Assembly: GCA_035528395.1 (NCBI GenBank)
Contig: DATKYR010000147.1
Span: forward strand, 1-64,000
DNA: 64,000 nucleotides
Direction of reading: 5' to 3'
Origin: NIOZ-UU13 sp035528395
Lineage (GTDB): Bacteria; Planctomycetota; Phycisphaerae; Sedimentisphaerales; Anaerobacaceae
Numbering within the stretch: the stretch's first letter is position 1; every line of letters begins with the position of its first letter. Of the stretch, positions 50,559-59,006 are shown piece after piece. The notes beneath the pieces were generated by a model. It saw only the letters and a list, made by a program, of their open reading frames with translations, had not been told where the DNA came from and did not search any database. The position numbers and the translations under genes were made by a program.

Positions 50559-52829
50559 TTAAAAAAGATTCATCTTGCGACGCATCGTCCATTCCAATAT
50601 AAGAATACCCAAAAATATCAGAATGTATATGTACTTATCTTGAACCAGCGGAATCTCCATACTGACAGCATAGTCCATAACCCTACTTCTAAGTGTATCA
50701 ACCAGATTTTCAAAATCGGTTTCTCGAAAATATGCACCGCCGCTTCGCATCGCCAGGTCATCCAGAAACGCATGGTCAACTTCAAGATTAGCACCTTCAT
50801 TCACACCCGGTCCCACTACTAATGTCTTTTCATAAGACTCTAATAGTTTCTCACCTACATAAGCCTGCACTTCAAACAGGTATTCGGCCCTCTTGGAAAA
50901 GACCATTTCCGCGCGGAATGTATTCTCCCTGCCTATCACGGGTTCGACAGATACCGGCTGCCCTGCACCAATTGAACCTGAGCCGGGACGTTGCAAATCG
51001 GGCGCTGGCTCACGACTTTCGCTGGGAGACAATTGGTGCGGGGTCAACGTTGCTTTCAAGTGCAACTGTCCCGGATTATAGCGCCCGGCAACGCGAATCG
51101 TAGCGCTGGCCTGTTCACCGGGTCTGTAGCCTTTTTTATCCCACTTGATGCCCACAAAGCGCTCCCCTTCCTCCCACTGCGACAGGTTCCTGACCGACTG
51201 TCGCCAAAAATGACCGTAGGCCTGCTTAAGCACATCAGAGGTCTGAGTCCATTTCCACAGCGTATTCGTCGCCACTCCCATCGTCTGTCCCTCTCCGAAA
51301 CGCTGAAGTGCAACTACCGATACCGTCCTGCTACCCACCGAAGCGTCCAGCAGGTTGATAGCTCCGCTCCTCAGAGACCCGGTTAGATTGATACTCTCAA
51401 TCGTGGCTCCCGAACTCTGACTAATAAGTCTTGACGTTTCGGAAACAATACTGTGATTTGCCGCTGATAACGGCACATTCACCGTAAACTGGTCTGTTTC
51501 CAGTTTTGGCTCGCCTGCACTTATCCGCCATGGAAACAGCGGCTCAATCACCGTCCTCGAATACCCGCCCTGACCAAAGGAATGCTCTCCTCCAAGAAAT
51601 ATCACTGCTCCCCCTTCACGCACGTATTCCACCAGAGCCTGCAACTGTTCCTGCCGCCATTGTGTGGCAGGGAACGAACCAACTATAACGCATTTATACA
51701 GCCCAAGCAGTCCTTTGGTTGAAGGAAAGCCCGCTTCAAGATTCTCATCACCTTTCTGGCGACTGCCACGCACAATAAATCGGTCACTGCTTACGCGAAA
51801 CAGCGTCGTCAGTGCCACGGACGTATCATCGGACATCTCTTTGTAAATCTGTCTGAAATCCCATCCTAACTGCTGAGCAAAAAGAAGTACAGACAGGGTA
51901 TTTTTACGTACCTCTATTGAAAAAATCCGCGTATTGTTCAATTCAGAAAGCTCCCCATCAATCGTTTCGACTCGAACACGATACTTTTTCATTCCCATTT
52001 CAGATGGACTTTTCAAGTTGAACTTCACACGCGCTCTGGCCCCTGTTAGGTCAACCAGTTTGGAATCTCGAGTTTCCCAGTCCTGGCCGTCTTTGGCTTC
52101 CACTCTCACATTCACCCGCTCTGCCCCTGTGGCAAAAGCATAGGAAGCACAGCGGGCTACAACCTCAGCGGTCACCTCAAAATCGCTTTGCTCTTCCACA
52201 ACCTCCGGCGTCTCAATCCTGGTTATCGCTATATCATTCCATGTCTCAGGATCGCTGCCCACACCGGCAATATAAACCGGCACTTCAGGCAGCTTAACGT
52301 TTTGCACCACTTCGTCGCCGCCGTCAGTAAGCAGGAGCGCGCTCATGTAGTTGGATGTATCCGGCTTATCTGCTATTGTAACCAGACACTTGCCTAAATC
52401 GGTTTCTCGGACCTGCCCCTGCTCGACTGAGCTCGCCGAAGTCCGCACCTCACTGTCAAATTCCAGGGTATCAAAATCTATGAAAGAAGACCGCAGCTCT
52501 TGCGTGAGTTCTTCAAGCAGACCATCGGCTCGTTTGCCCCGGCTGCCTTCAACTTTATCCTCGACCTCCATAGAAGAAGATGTATCCACAAGCGCAAGAA
52601 CCTTTTGATTCTCGTCGGGTCTTTGCATCACTTTCCACACCGGGTCAAAATATGCTAAAATCAACAGCAGCACTATTAGTATCTTGGGTACCACCAACAC
52701 CATGACCTCTTTGGCCGAATATTGTCTTCGCTGCCGTCGATACAGAATAATCAGCCAGACCCCAAGCCCCAGAATCAGTCCCGCACTGAGAACGGGATTC
52801 AGATGTGTTTGCCAACGCAGTATTCCCAT
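50559..52829 (-). CDS. VWA and glutamine-amidotransferase-like membrane protein
   Basis: A 756-residue protein. Two N-terminal membrane helices (about 10-30 and 42-62) precede a VWA-like domain (VLALVDTSSSMEVED, ALLLTDGGDE) that keeps the DxSxS metal-site motif. Around 380-440 is a GATase1-like domain (LVEYVREGGAVIFLGGEHSFG) without an obvious catalytic triad. A C-terminal helix (about 738-752, YIYILIFLGILILEW) anchors the other end. Cluster relatives are BatA/BatB-type proteins. In-frame repeat inserts occur near residue 135 (TSASSVEQG) and 597-630 (HQLSPSESREP and GSGSIGAG). The start ATG shares a base with the stop of the BatA-like gene. Function unknown. Confidence 0.78.
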   Translation of the reverse strand: MGILRWQTHLNPVLSAGLILGLGVWLIILYRRQRRQYSAKEVMVLVVPKILIVLLLILAYFDPVWKVMQRPDENQKVLALVDTSSSMEVEDKVEGSRGKRADGLLEELTQELRSSFIDFDTLEFDSEVRTSASSVEQGQVRETDLGKCLVTIADKPDTSNYMSALLLTDGGDEVVQNVKLPEVPVYIAGVGSDPETWNDIAITRIETPEVVEEQSDFEVTAEVVARCASYAFATGAERVNVRVEAKDGQDWETRDSKLVDLTGARARVKFNLKSPSEMGMKKYRVRVETIDGELSELNNTRIFSIEVRKNTLSVLLFAQQLGWDFRQIYKEMSDDTSVALTTLFRVSSDRFIVRGSRQKGDENLEAGFPSTKGLLGLYKCVIVGSFPATQWRQEQLQALVEYVREGGAVIFLGGEHSFGQGGYSRTVIEPLFPWRISAGEPKLETDQFTVNVPLSAANHSIVSETSRLISQSSGATIESINLTGSLRSGAINLLDASVGSRTVSVVALQRFGEGQTMGVATNTLWKWTQTSDVLKQAYGHFWRQSVRNLSQWEEGERFVGIKWDKKGYRPGEQASATIRVAGRYNPGQLHLKATLTPHQLSPSESREPAPDLQRPGSGSIGAGQPVSVEPVIGRENTFRAEMVFSKRAEYLFEVQAYVGEKLLESYEKTLVVGPGVNEGANLEVDHAFLDDLAMRSGGAYFRETDFENLVDTLRSRVMDYAVSMEIPLVQDKYIYILIFLGILILEWTMRRKMNLF
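50965..51039. repeat. CGCACCAATT palindromic element (copy 2, in-frame)
   Basis: Arms GCACCAATTG (50965-50974) and CAATTGGTGC (51030-51039) are perfect complements. In the minus-strand gene the element encodes a stretch from HQLS to GSIGAG without changing the frame. The BatA-like gene has a matching insert. Confidence 0.8.
52422..52444. repeat. CTCGACTGAGCTCGCCGAAGTCC repeat split over two genes (copy 1)
   Basis: This 23-base word begins CTCGACTGAG and ends GCCGAAGTCC. It recurs with one mismatch at 54512-54534. On the coding strand both copies give TSAxSVE in two different VWA proteins. Confidence 0.65.
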
Positions 52830-55147
52830 TAGCTTGCCCTCCCCCCGTTCTTGCCTTCGCCAGAAAGCACGGGGGTATCATGAGTCGATTTGCCAATGAT
52901 GTTCCTTAGCCTGTGAACTGGAGACCACAATCGCCCTTTATTACTTTCGGAAACTTCTGACACCGTTTCTGCTTTCGGCATTTTTTTTTGACCGGCCCGG
53001 GACAGCCTGGGGGCTTCCAGCCATCCCTCTGCCAACAACGCCAGCGTTGCCAACAGAAGCAAAAACAAAAACAACTCTACCGACCTTGCCTGGCCCTTAT
53101 GGTATTGCTCAAAGTCCACAGCCTCATCGTAAGGCAAAATCTGATGTGCTATTTGACCCAGAGCCGGCACTTCCGAACCTTCGATATATTTTTCCAATCC
53201 CTCTTTCTCTGATGCACGCACTGATATACAGTATTTATTATCACCTGCTGTAATTAGGTACACCCCGGTCCTCGGAAAGGCCGGAATTTGCTGCTCTTTG
53301 CCTTTCCAGTCCATCGAATCACCTACTAAGGAAAGAACTTCGACCTCGCCGCCCTGGGCTCTGATGCCGCGCGGACGCTCACCAGCCACGAGTGATATTG
53401 CCCCCTCCTGCCCGGATGAAGACCCCGCCACTGCCATACGTTGCGCAATCATCACCAATAAACCCGAAGAGGGCAGCGTGTTCCAACGCGAAGTAAAGGC
53501 CGTGCCGCTGACGTAAATATTGCCCCTGTTCAGCTTCTTGTGTGCGATTACTACTTTTCCCGCACCAATTGACCCCGAGGCTGGAGAGCGGTCGCCTCCC
53601 AAAGGCCCTCGCCTGCCGTCGGCAGACAATTGTTGCGGGACTCCGAGAAGTGGCGTAAACTCCGCAGATATTATCAGCGGATAAAAAACGTATGCGCTGA
53701 TAGATTCCAGTTTTGAATTTCCTGTTGCTTCGCGTATTCGATTCCAGAAGCTGATTTCTTCGGACAACACCTCCAAGCCGGCACCCCGTGCGTACACCTC
53801 ACGGGCCTTTATGCCAGCACCGAGCCAGTCTGGAAACTGTCCGGATAAAGCCCTTTGCTCGGGTCTAACCGATGGAACAACCAGAAGATTGCCGCCATTT
53901 TCAACGTACTCCCTCAGCCAGGCCGAGTCCGCCGGGGTGGATTGCATCCCCGCCCACGTCGTAACAATCAAAATTGGTTTTTCCTTAGCGGCGGTTTGGC
54001 TCAACTGACCCGGCAAGCTGAACTTCACGACCATACCGGTAAATTGTCCCTGCCCAGAAGGAGATAGCGCCACCGGCAGTACTCCAAATTCTTCCGGCGT
54101 ACCTCCAAACAAAACCGTTGCCGTCTCTTCACAGAATACCCCTATCCCCGCTTCATTGTCCGCCGAGAAACCATCACCTTCAATCCACGCCTTAATCCAG
54201 TGATACCCGGTCACATCCGGCGTCGTCTCCACCTCCACCGTCCTGGCTCTGCCCCCTTCTACCACGATGTTTTCCGTATTTTTCTGGCCCTGATTGTCTA
54301 TAGAGTTGACCCGGATATTGGCCACAATATCCGAGTTGTTCTGCAGGACTAAGCCAATCTTATAAGGGTGCTTCGGCAGAACCTTTTCCTCGGGAAATTG
54401 GACCGACGCTATCGCCACATTCGCTTCTTCACGGATCTCGGACTCGACCTTGTGAAAATAGACTGTTATTGGTGTCCCCCCTGCGTTGGCCTGTGCCAAA
54501 TCTCTTCCCGCCTCGACTGAGTTCGCCGAAGTCCACTCGCTCTGCTGCATGTCACTGAACACATGCACCGCCCCGCCGCCTGTAGAGCTTGAACGAAGAA
54601 GTTCAAAAGCTCGCGACAGCGCATTGCCGGCATTTCCTGTCGCTGCCGTGGGTCTGATTTTATCAAGTGAATCCAAAAGCAGTTCAGTATCGGAAGTCAG
54701 CGAATCGGCCGCCGGTACCGCCGGTTCATCAACGGACAATATCACCGCTGCTTTCGAGTCACTCTCCAGCGCCAAAAGAAGCTTTCTTGCGCCTTCTCTC
54801 GCACATTCAAGTTTGCTCCTATCATTATCATAACTGCCGGCCTCGCTCATTGACGCGGAATTGTCCACTATGGCTACCACCGAAATCTTACCGCCCAGAC
54901 CCATCGACGTTACAAATTCAGGTCGCGATAAAGCTAATAATATAAACGCAATCAACAAAATCCGCATCATAAGCAGCAGCCACTGCCGTATTTTGCGATG
55001 CGAGTTCAGCTTTGGGTCGGTCCGGTGAAAGAACATCAAAGTCGAGAATACCACCGTCCGTTTCTTCTGCTTTAGTATAAGGTGAAAAACTATCGGCAGC
55101 CCCGCTAACGGTACGAGATAAAGAAAAATGGGAGCAGAAAAAATCAT
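52829..55147 (-). CDS. BatA-like VWA-domain membrane protein
   Basis: A 772-residue protein. The N-terminus FLYLVPLAGLPIVFHLILKQ and a second helix (WLLLMMRILLIAFILLALSRP) are the BatA N-terminal domain. A VWA domain follows (VVAIVDNSASMSEAG, AVHVFSDMQQSEW), keeping the metal-site DNSASM. Later parts resemble a GATase-like domain (LREYVENGGNLLVVPSV), and a helix near 715-735 ends the protein. Such proteins work with MoxR and DUF58 in envelope or aerotolerance functions, but the mechanism is unsettled. Two repeat inserts lie in-frame: GVPQQLSADGRRGPL with GSIGAG near 525-540, and the C-terminal SGEGKNGG. The start overlaps the stop of DUF58 (ATGA). Confidence 0.83.
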   Translation of the reverse strand: MIFSAPIFLYLVPLAGLPIVFHLILKQKKRTVVFSTLMFFHRTDPKLNSHRKIRQWLLLMMRILLIAFILLALSRPEFVTSMGLGGKISVVAIVDNSASMSEAGSYDNDRSKLECAREGARKLLLALESDSKAAVILSVDEPAVPAADSLTSDTELLLDSLDKIRPTAATGNAGNALSRAFELLRSSSTGGGAVHVFSDMQQSEWTSANSVEAGRDLAQANAGGTPITVYFHKVESEIREEANVAIASVQFPEEKVLPKHPYKIGLVLQNNSDIVANIRVNSIDNQGQKNTENIVVEGGRARTVEVETTPDVTGYHWIKAWIEGDGFSADNEAGIGVFCEETATVLFGGTPEEFGVLPVALSPSGQGQFTGMVVKFSLPGQLSQTAAKEKPILIVTTWAGMQSTPADSAWLREYVENGGNLLVVPSVRPEQRALSGQFPDWLGAGIKAREVYARGAGLEVLSEEISFWNRIREATGNSKLESISAYVFYPLIISAEFTPLLGVPQQLSADGRRGPLGGDRSPASGSIGAGKVVIAHKKLNRGNIYVSGTAFTSRWNTLPSSGLLVMIAQRMAVAGSSSGQEGAISLVAGERPRGIRAQGGEVEVLSLVGDSMDWKGKEQQIPAFPRTGVYLITAGDNKYCISVRASEKEGLEKYIEGSEVPALGQIAHQILPYDEAVDFEQYHKGQARSVELFLFLLLLATLALLAEGWLEAPRLSRAGQKKMPKAETVSEVSESNKGRLWSPVHRLRNIIGKSTHDTPVLSGEGKNGGRAS
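52843..52877. repeat. CCCGTGCTTTC palindrome at the BatA-like C-terminus
   Basis: The forward strand reads CCCCCGTTCTTGCC and later GAAAGCACGGGGG, an imperfect hairpin. The opposite-strand form matches 8971-9001 (CCCGTGCTTTCCTGCGAAAG). It supplies the last residues of the BatA-like protein. Confidence 0.65.
53559..53639. repeat. CGCACCAATT palindromic element (copy 3, in-frame)
   Basis: Arms CCCGCACCAATTG (53559-53571) and CAATTGTTGCGGG (53627-53639) are complementary with one mismatch. In the BatA-like gene it encodes QQLSADGRRGP through GSIGAG without changing the frame. Confidence 0.8.
54512..54534. repeat. CTCGACTGAG repeat (copy 2, in-frame)
   Basis: This copy differs from 52422-52444 at one base. 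It encodes TSANSVEAG in the BatA-like protein. Confidence 0.65.
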
Positions 55148-56034
55148 ACCATTCTACTCCTTTGCAAAATAGCGTCATATACCTCCGTCCTTGTCTCCGT
55201 CAGGATGTATTCCGACCGGGTCTTCTGAAAGCCGCTCCGCAGCTCGTCGAGATAAAGACGCAACTGTTCAAGGTAGGCATCACGTATCCGCCTGAAATCC
55301 ACTGTTATTTTATCTTTCGTCTCCAGCGAGGTAACATCGGCCAGTCCCGTTATTGACATGTTCATCTCCGCCGGGTCCAGAATATGAAACAGCGTAATCT
55401 CTTTGCCGTCATAGTAAAGGTGGTTAATACCCTGCAAAATACTTTCCGGCTCTTCCAGCAGGTCGGAGATGACGACCACTAATGCTTTACCTTTGATCAT
55501 TTCCGCCGCGCTGTGCAGCGCTGCTTCGATATTACCTTTGTTCTTAGGCTCGATTTTCTCAAGCCCCTGCAGCATTGGTTTAAGCCCTACAAAGGTCCCC
55601 GAAGGCTCATAGTAGTCCCGTATCTGGTCGTCAAACGTAATCAGCGAAACGGTATCACCCTGCTGCACCATCACATACATCATCCCCGCCGCCAGATAGC
55701 AGGCATATTCGCTCTTCTGCAGCGTCCCGTCCTGTTGGTATTTCATACTGCTGGATATATCTAACATAATGTAGCAGCGGATACTTACGTCTTCGTGGAA
55801 CCGCCGGATAACGTACCGGTCGCTTCGCGCATAAACAGGCCAGTCAATCTGGGAAACCGGGTCACCGGGAGCATATTCGCGATACTCTGCAAACTCGACA
55901 GAAGACCCAAACGCAGGAGACCTGTGCAGACCCTGATGACTACCGTCCATTGGCCGACGCACCCCTATTTCAACGCCGCGCAGACGCTCGGCCATTCGTG
56001 GAGGAAGATAACGATAGCCTATGGACTCAATCAT
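55144..56034 (-). CDS. DUF58 domain protein
   Basis: A 296-residue DUF58 protein. The hallmark block FAEYREYAPGDPVSQIDWPV is followed by YARSDRYVIRRFHEDVSI, then a VWA-like fold (YIMLDISSSM, VVVISDLLEE). DUF58 proteins accompany MoxR ATPases and VWA proteins in a complex of uncertain job, perhaps chaperone-like. I chose the ATG at 56034 behind GGAGGTGTGT; the GTG two codons upstream overlaps the SD. It follows moxR after 95 bp of repeat and precedes the BatA-like gene with overlap. Confidence 0.9.
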   Translation of the reverse strand: MIESIGYRYLPPRMAERLRGVEIGVRRPMDGSHQGLHRSPAFGSSVEFAEYREYAPGDPVSQIDWPVYARSDRYVIRRFHEDVSIRCYIMLDISSSMKYQQDGTLQKSEYACYLAAGMMYVMVQQGDTVSLITFDDQIRDYYEPSGTFVGLKPMLQGLEKIEPKNKGNIEAALHSAAEMIKGKALVVVISDLLEEPESILQGINHLYYDGKEITLFHILDPAEMNMSITGLADVTSLETKDKITVDFRRIRDAYLEQLRLYLDELRSGFQKTRSEYILTETRTEVYDAILQRSRMV

Positions 56035-56049
56035 ACACACCTCCGGCTA

Positions 56050-56128
56050 AACACGGAAGACAGAAGTCAGATTATCTCTGTTATCTGTTCTCTGTTCTCT
56101 GTCTTCTGTCCTCTGTCCTCTGTCCTTT
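56050..56128. repeat. TCTGTCC-type simple repeat between MoxR and DUF58 genes
   Basis: The plus strand reads CAGAAGTCAG and then tandem TCTGT, TCTGTCC units. Similar tracts lie at 331-466, 59026-59092 and 61117-61190. The tract interrupts the spacing between moxR and DUF58. Confidence 0.65.
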
Positions 56129-57328
56129 CTACTCCGACTCACCCACCGTATCCAGTAATCTCTTTATCACCGCATCCGTATCAAGCCCTTCGCTGGCTGC
56201 GGCAAAATTTAGAATCATTCTGTGACGCATTACCGGCAAGGCGTATTTTCTAATATCGTCGCATGAGACATTGAAGCGACCGTTCAGAACTACATGCGCC
56301 TTAGCTGCCAATATCAAAGATTGCCCGGCACGGGGCCCGCAGCCATAACGCACAAACTCACTGATAAACTCAGGAGCCTCATCGGACTGCGGCCGCGTTG
56401 CGCGGCACAGCCGCGCCGAATATTGGGCCACATGTTCGCTAATCGGAACCTGCCGAACCAAATCCTGATACCTCAGGACAGATTTAGCATCGAGGATGCC
56501 GTCGAGCGGCTCTCCATCACGACCGGTGGTCGTCAACAATATTTCCTGCTCTTCCTGCAAGTTGGGATAGTCAACCTTAATAAGCAAAATAAACCGGTCT
56601 AACTGTGCTTCCGGAAGCGGATAGGTACCTTCCAGCTCTATCGGATTTTGCGTTGCAAGCACTAAAAAAGGTTCAGGAAGGGTATATGTATGGCCCGATG
56701 ATGTTACTTTACGCTCCTGCATAGCCTCAAGCAGCGCCGCTTGTGTCTTCGGCGGAGTACGGTTGATCTCATCAGCTAAGAGTACATTTGTAAATATCGG
56801 CCCCTGCTGGAAAACAAACCTCCGTTGTCGTGTGTCTGGGTCCCTTTGCAGAATATTTGTCCCGGTAATATCGGTAGGCATCAAATCGGGCGTGAACTGA
56901 ATCCGGTTGAATTTTAACAGCATCGTCTGGGCCAGACTGTGCACCATCAGAGTTTTCGCTAATCCCGGCACTCCCATCAGCAGGCAATGTCCACGAGCAA
57001 AAAACGCGGTGAGAATCTGATCCAGCACTTCCTTTTGACCGATAATGATTTTGCCTACTTCATCAAGAACAGTATCTTTGGCCTGGGCCAGCGATTCAAC
57101 CGCCTCGAGGGCATCTCTTGACCCTAAATTAGTAGTGTCCGCCAGCCGGGCTTGCGGCCTGCCCCCGCTTGTTGCCGGCGGGGGCATCCCCTGCTCGACA
57201 ATCTGCCCGGATGATACATCAAATTTGCACCCGCATTTGCAGCGAGCTTTTGTCCCAGCCGAAAGACCGCTGACATCATATGTCCTTCCACATTCCGGAC
57301 AGCTTACAGTTGACATCTTATCTGACAT
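56129..57328 (-). CDS. MoxR-family AAA+ ATPase with N-terminal zinc-ribbon-like domain
   Basis: A 399-residue ATPase. Residues 1-40 contain SCPECGRTYDVSGLSAGTKA and CKCGCKF, a four-Cys zinc ribbon not present in most MoxR proteins. A low-complexity linker (MPPPATSGGRPQ) is encoded by a hairpin repeat. The AAA+ core follows: GKIIIGQKEVLDQILTAF, Walker A GVPGLAKT (the classical Lys is K), Walker B VLLADEINRTPPKTQ, sensor 1 ATQNPIELEGTYPLPEAQLDRF, then a C-terminal lid. I chose ATG at 57328 behind GGAGGGTATTGT, not the TTG/longer frame. It is the second gene of the cluster. MoxR chaperones usually act on VWA proteins. Confidence 0.9.
   Translation of the reverse strand: MSDKMSTVSCPECGRTYDVSGLSAGTKARCKCGCKFDVSSGQIVEQGMPPPATSGGRPQARLADTTNLGSRDALEAVESLAQAKDTVLDEVGKIIIGQKEVLDQILTAFFARGHCLLMGVPGLAKTLMVHSLAQTMLLKFNRIQFTPDLMPTDITGTNILQRDPDTRQRRFVFQQGPIFTNVLLADEINRTPPKTQAALLEAMQERKVTSSGHTYTLPEPFLVLATQNPIELEGTYPLPEAQLDRFILLIKVDYPNLQEEQEILLTTTGRDGEPLDGILDAKSVLRYQDLVRQVPISEHVAQYSARLCRATRPQSDEAPEFISEFVRYGCGPRAGQSLILAAKAHVVLNGRFNVSCDDIRKYALPVMRHRMILNFAAASEGLDTDAVIKRLLDTVGESE
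57157..57187. repeat. GGGGGC palindrome in MoxR linker
   Basis: GCCCCCGC and GCGGGGGC arms flank TTGTTGCCG. It encodes the PPPATSGGRP linker between the zinc ribbon and the AAA+ core. It is a different reading frame from that of the related copy at 49524-49558. Confidence 0.7.
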
Positions 57329-57340
57329 ACAATACCCTCC

Positions 57341-57381
57341 GCTACTACTCTGCGTAGTAGCCACGCTACGTAGCACGAGTC
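57341..57381. repeat. CTACTC hairpin (copy 2)
   Basis: CTACTACTCTGCGTAGTAG and CTACGTAG form nested hairpins similar to those at 42971-43010. It lies in the gap between DUF4159 and moxR and reaches the last codons of the DUF4159 gene. Confidence 0.55.
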
Positions 57382-59006
57382 TAATGAGTCATAACGTATG
57401 TAATAATATTCAGCCCTAATTGCTGAGCATAGATTGGTTCATAGCCCCTTATCAGTGGATAGTAGGCATCCAGCCAACCGGCTTCAATATCGTAGGGACT
57501 GTAAAGGACCCTCAGGTCGCCATCGATTGTCACGCCCAGTAAGTAGGGTTGATTTTTGAGTTCAGGTTTATTCTTTGCCACCACAGGTGAATACCTCACT
57601 TTTTTGATTGGAAGAAGACTATTATACAGATGATGATTCGCCGCAATAGGCTCCAGCTCCGCCTCAGGCAAAATCTTTGCCAGCTCCCGCCGCACAGCCC
57701 TGTCGAACGTGCTCAAGCCCATACCGTTGTTTATTAAAAGCATCCCTCCAAAATTGAGATAGCGCCGAAGAGCGGTTACCGCCTCCTCAGAGAACGAGAA
57801 ATCGTCCAAACCTGTCAGGTACAAAAACGGATACGAGGAAAGGTCGTCCTTTTCGGCATCCACCGCCACGCGCTTCAGATTTACACGAACAGCAGTGTGC
57901 TGCCGCAGCTTCATAAGCAGTGACGTAGCCCCTCCCGGATGCACATTCCACGCCCCTTCGTGCTTGAGCTGGGCAAAGACAAATTCATCGGTAGGTATCT
58001 TCTGGTCAGCCGAACCGAAAACTTCCGGCTGACCCTCTAAAAGTCCGACCTCTGCATAGCCGACAATATAAGCCGCTAAGTTCAGTCCGAGCTGATTGGC
58101 GCTTTTTACATCGTAATAAACCGCCTTCGGCAGCTTCTCAAGCCTTGTTATATCACGATTCCAGCCACAGCCTAATCCATATTTCGAAACCAGCACACCA
58201 ATCCTGCTGCCAATATAGATACCCTCCATAAGCGGCTGATTGGTCCCCGGCTTTTTTGGATAATTTACCCTGTTCACATCTGCTAACATGTGATAGAGGG
58301 GATGGTCGGCCGGAATCACGCGAAACCGGCATTCCGGAAAGGCCTCGAGGAAAACCTTCTTGGCAGATTCATAAAAGTAAGGCGACCCGGCAATCGAATC
58401 GCAGACAACCATACCGCCATTCAATACGTATTCACGCAGTGCCTGAATGTGCGTCTGGCTAAGTCTAAGCGTCCGTACTCCGCTGAATAGTAAAGCCGGC
58501 AGCTTCTTCGGGTCGAAATGAAAATCGTTAAGGTTAACATTCTGCCAGTGGTATTGCAAATCCATCGACCGGCCGTTACCCACGAGCCTTTCCATATCCG
58601 TAGGGCACAAATTCCAGTCGGCTATCTCCATCTTATCCCCACCGGAATCGACAAAAGAAGCCGATTCACCCCATATTACCTTTCCTACGAGATAATCCGG
58701 CTGTGGCGGCTTCTTACGTTCGGTACGCCGCAAAGGCGTAGCCGGCAGCGGCAGCGGCGGCAGCGCCTCGGCTGCGCTCATGTTCCTGCGAGGGGCCTTG
58801 GGTTTTGTTTTGTTGCCTAAATAAGTGAACCAGTCGTCTTCTTTCCCCCGGGCCGGCACACATACCACAAATATCAAAACAATTAGCAGAAACCCCCTAA
58901 GCCACGATTTGAAACTAAATGCGGATACGCATATTTCCTCCTGTTGGAAGGGGTCTTCGACTGACAGGCGTAACCCAAAGACATCGACTGTTCTTTTCGT
59001 CTTCAT
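57381..59006 (-). CDS. DUF4159 tandem-domain exported protein
   Basis: A 541-residue protein with an N-terminal membrane signal (about 33-52, WLRGFLLIVLIFVVCVPARG). Two DUF4159-like domains follow. The first contains LPALLFSGVRTLRLSQTHIQ and LREYVLNGGMVVCDSI, the second FLYLTGLDDFSFSEEAVTAL and LRRYLNFGGMLLINNGMG. Each is a glutamine-amidotransferase-like fold without obvious catalytic residues. DUF4159 usually accompanies MoxR and BatA genes. I chose ATG at 59006; a TTG at 59024 begins a longer frame. A strong AGGAGG with an ATG lies at about 58940 but in another frame, so the true start may differ. First gene of the cluster. Confidence 0.8.
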   Translation of the reverse strand: MKTKRTVDVFGLRLSVEDPFQQEEICVSAFSFKSWLRGFLLIVLIFVVCVPARGKEDDWFTYLGNKTKPKAPRRNMSAAEALPPLPLPATPLRRTERKKPPQPDYLVGKVIWGESASFVDSGGDKMEIADWNLCPTDMERLVGNGRSMDLQYHWQNVNLNDFHFDPKKLPALLFSGVRTLRLSQTHIQALREYVLNGGMVVCDSIAGSPYFYESAKKVFLEAFPECRFRVIPADHPLYHMLADVNRVNYPKKPGTNQPLMEGIYIGSRIGVLVSKYGLGCGWNRDITRLEKLPKAVYYDVKSANQLGLNLAAYIVGYAEVGLLEGQPEVFGSADQKIPTDEFVFAQLKHEGAWNVHPGGATSLLMKLRQHTAVRVNLKRVAVDAEKDDLSSYPFLYLTGLDDFSFSEEAVTALRRYLNFGGMLLINNGMGLSTFDRAVRRELAKILPEAELEPIAANHHLYNSLLPIKKVRYSPVVAKNKPELKNQPYLLGVTIDGDLRVLYSPYDIEAGWLDAYYPLIRGYEPIYAQQLGLNIITYVMTH

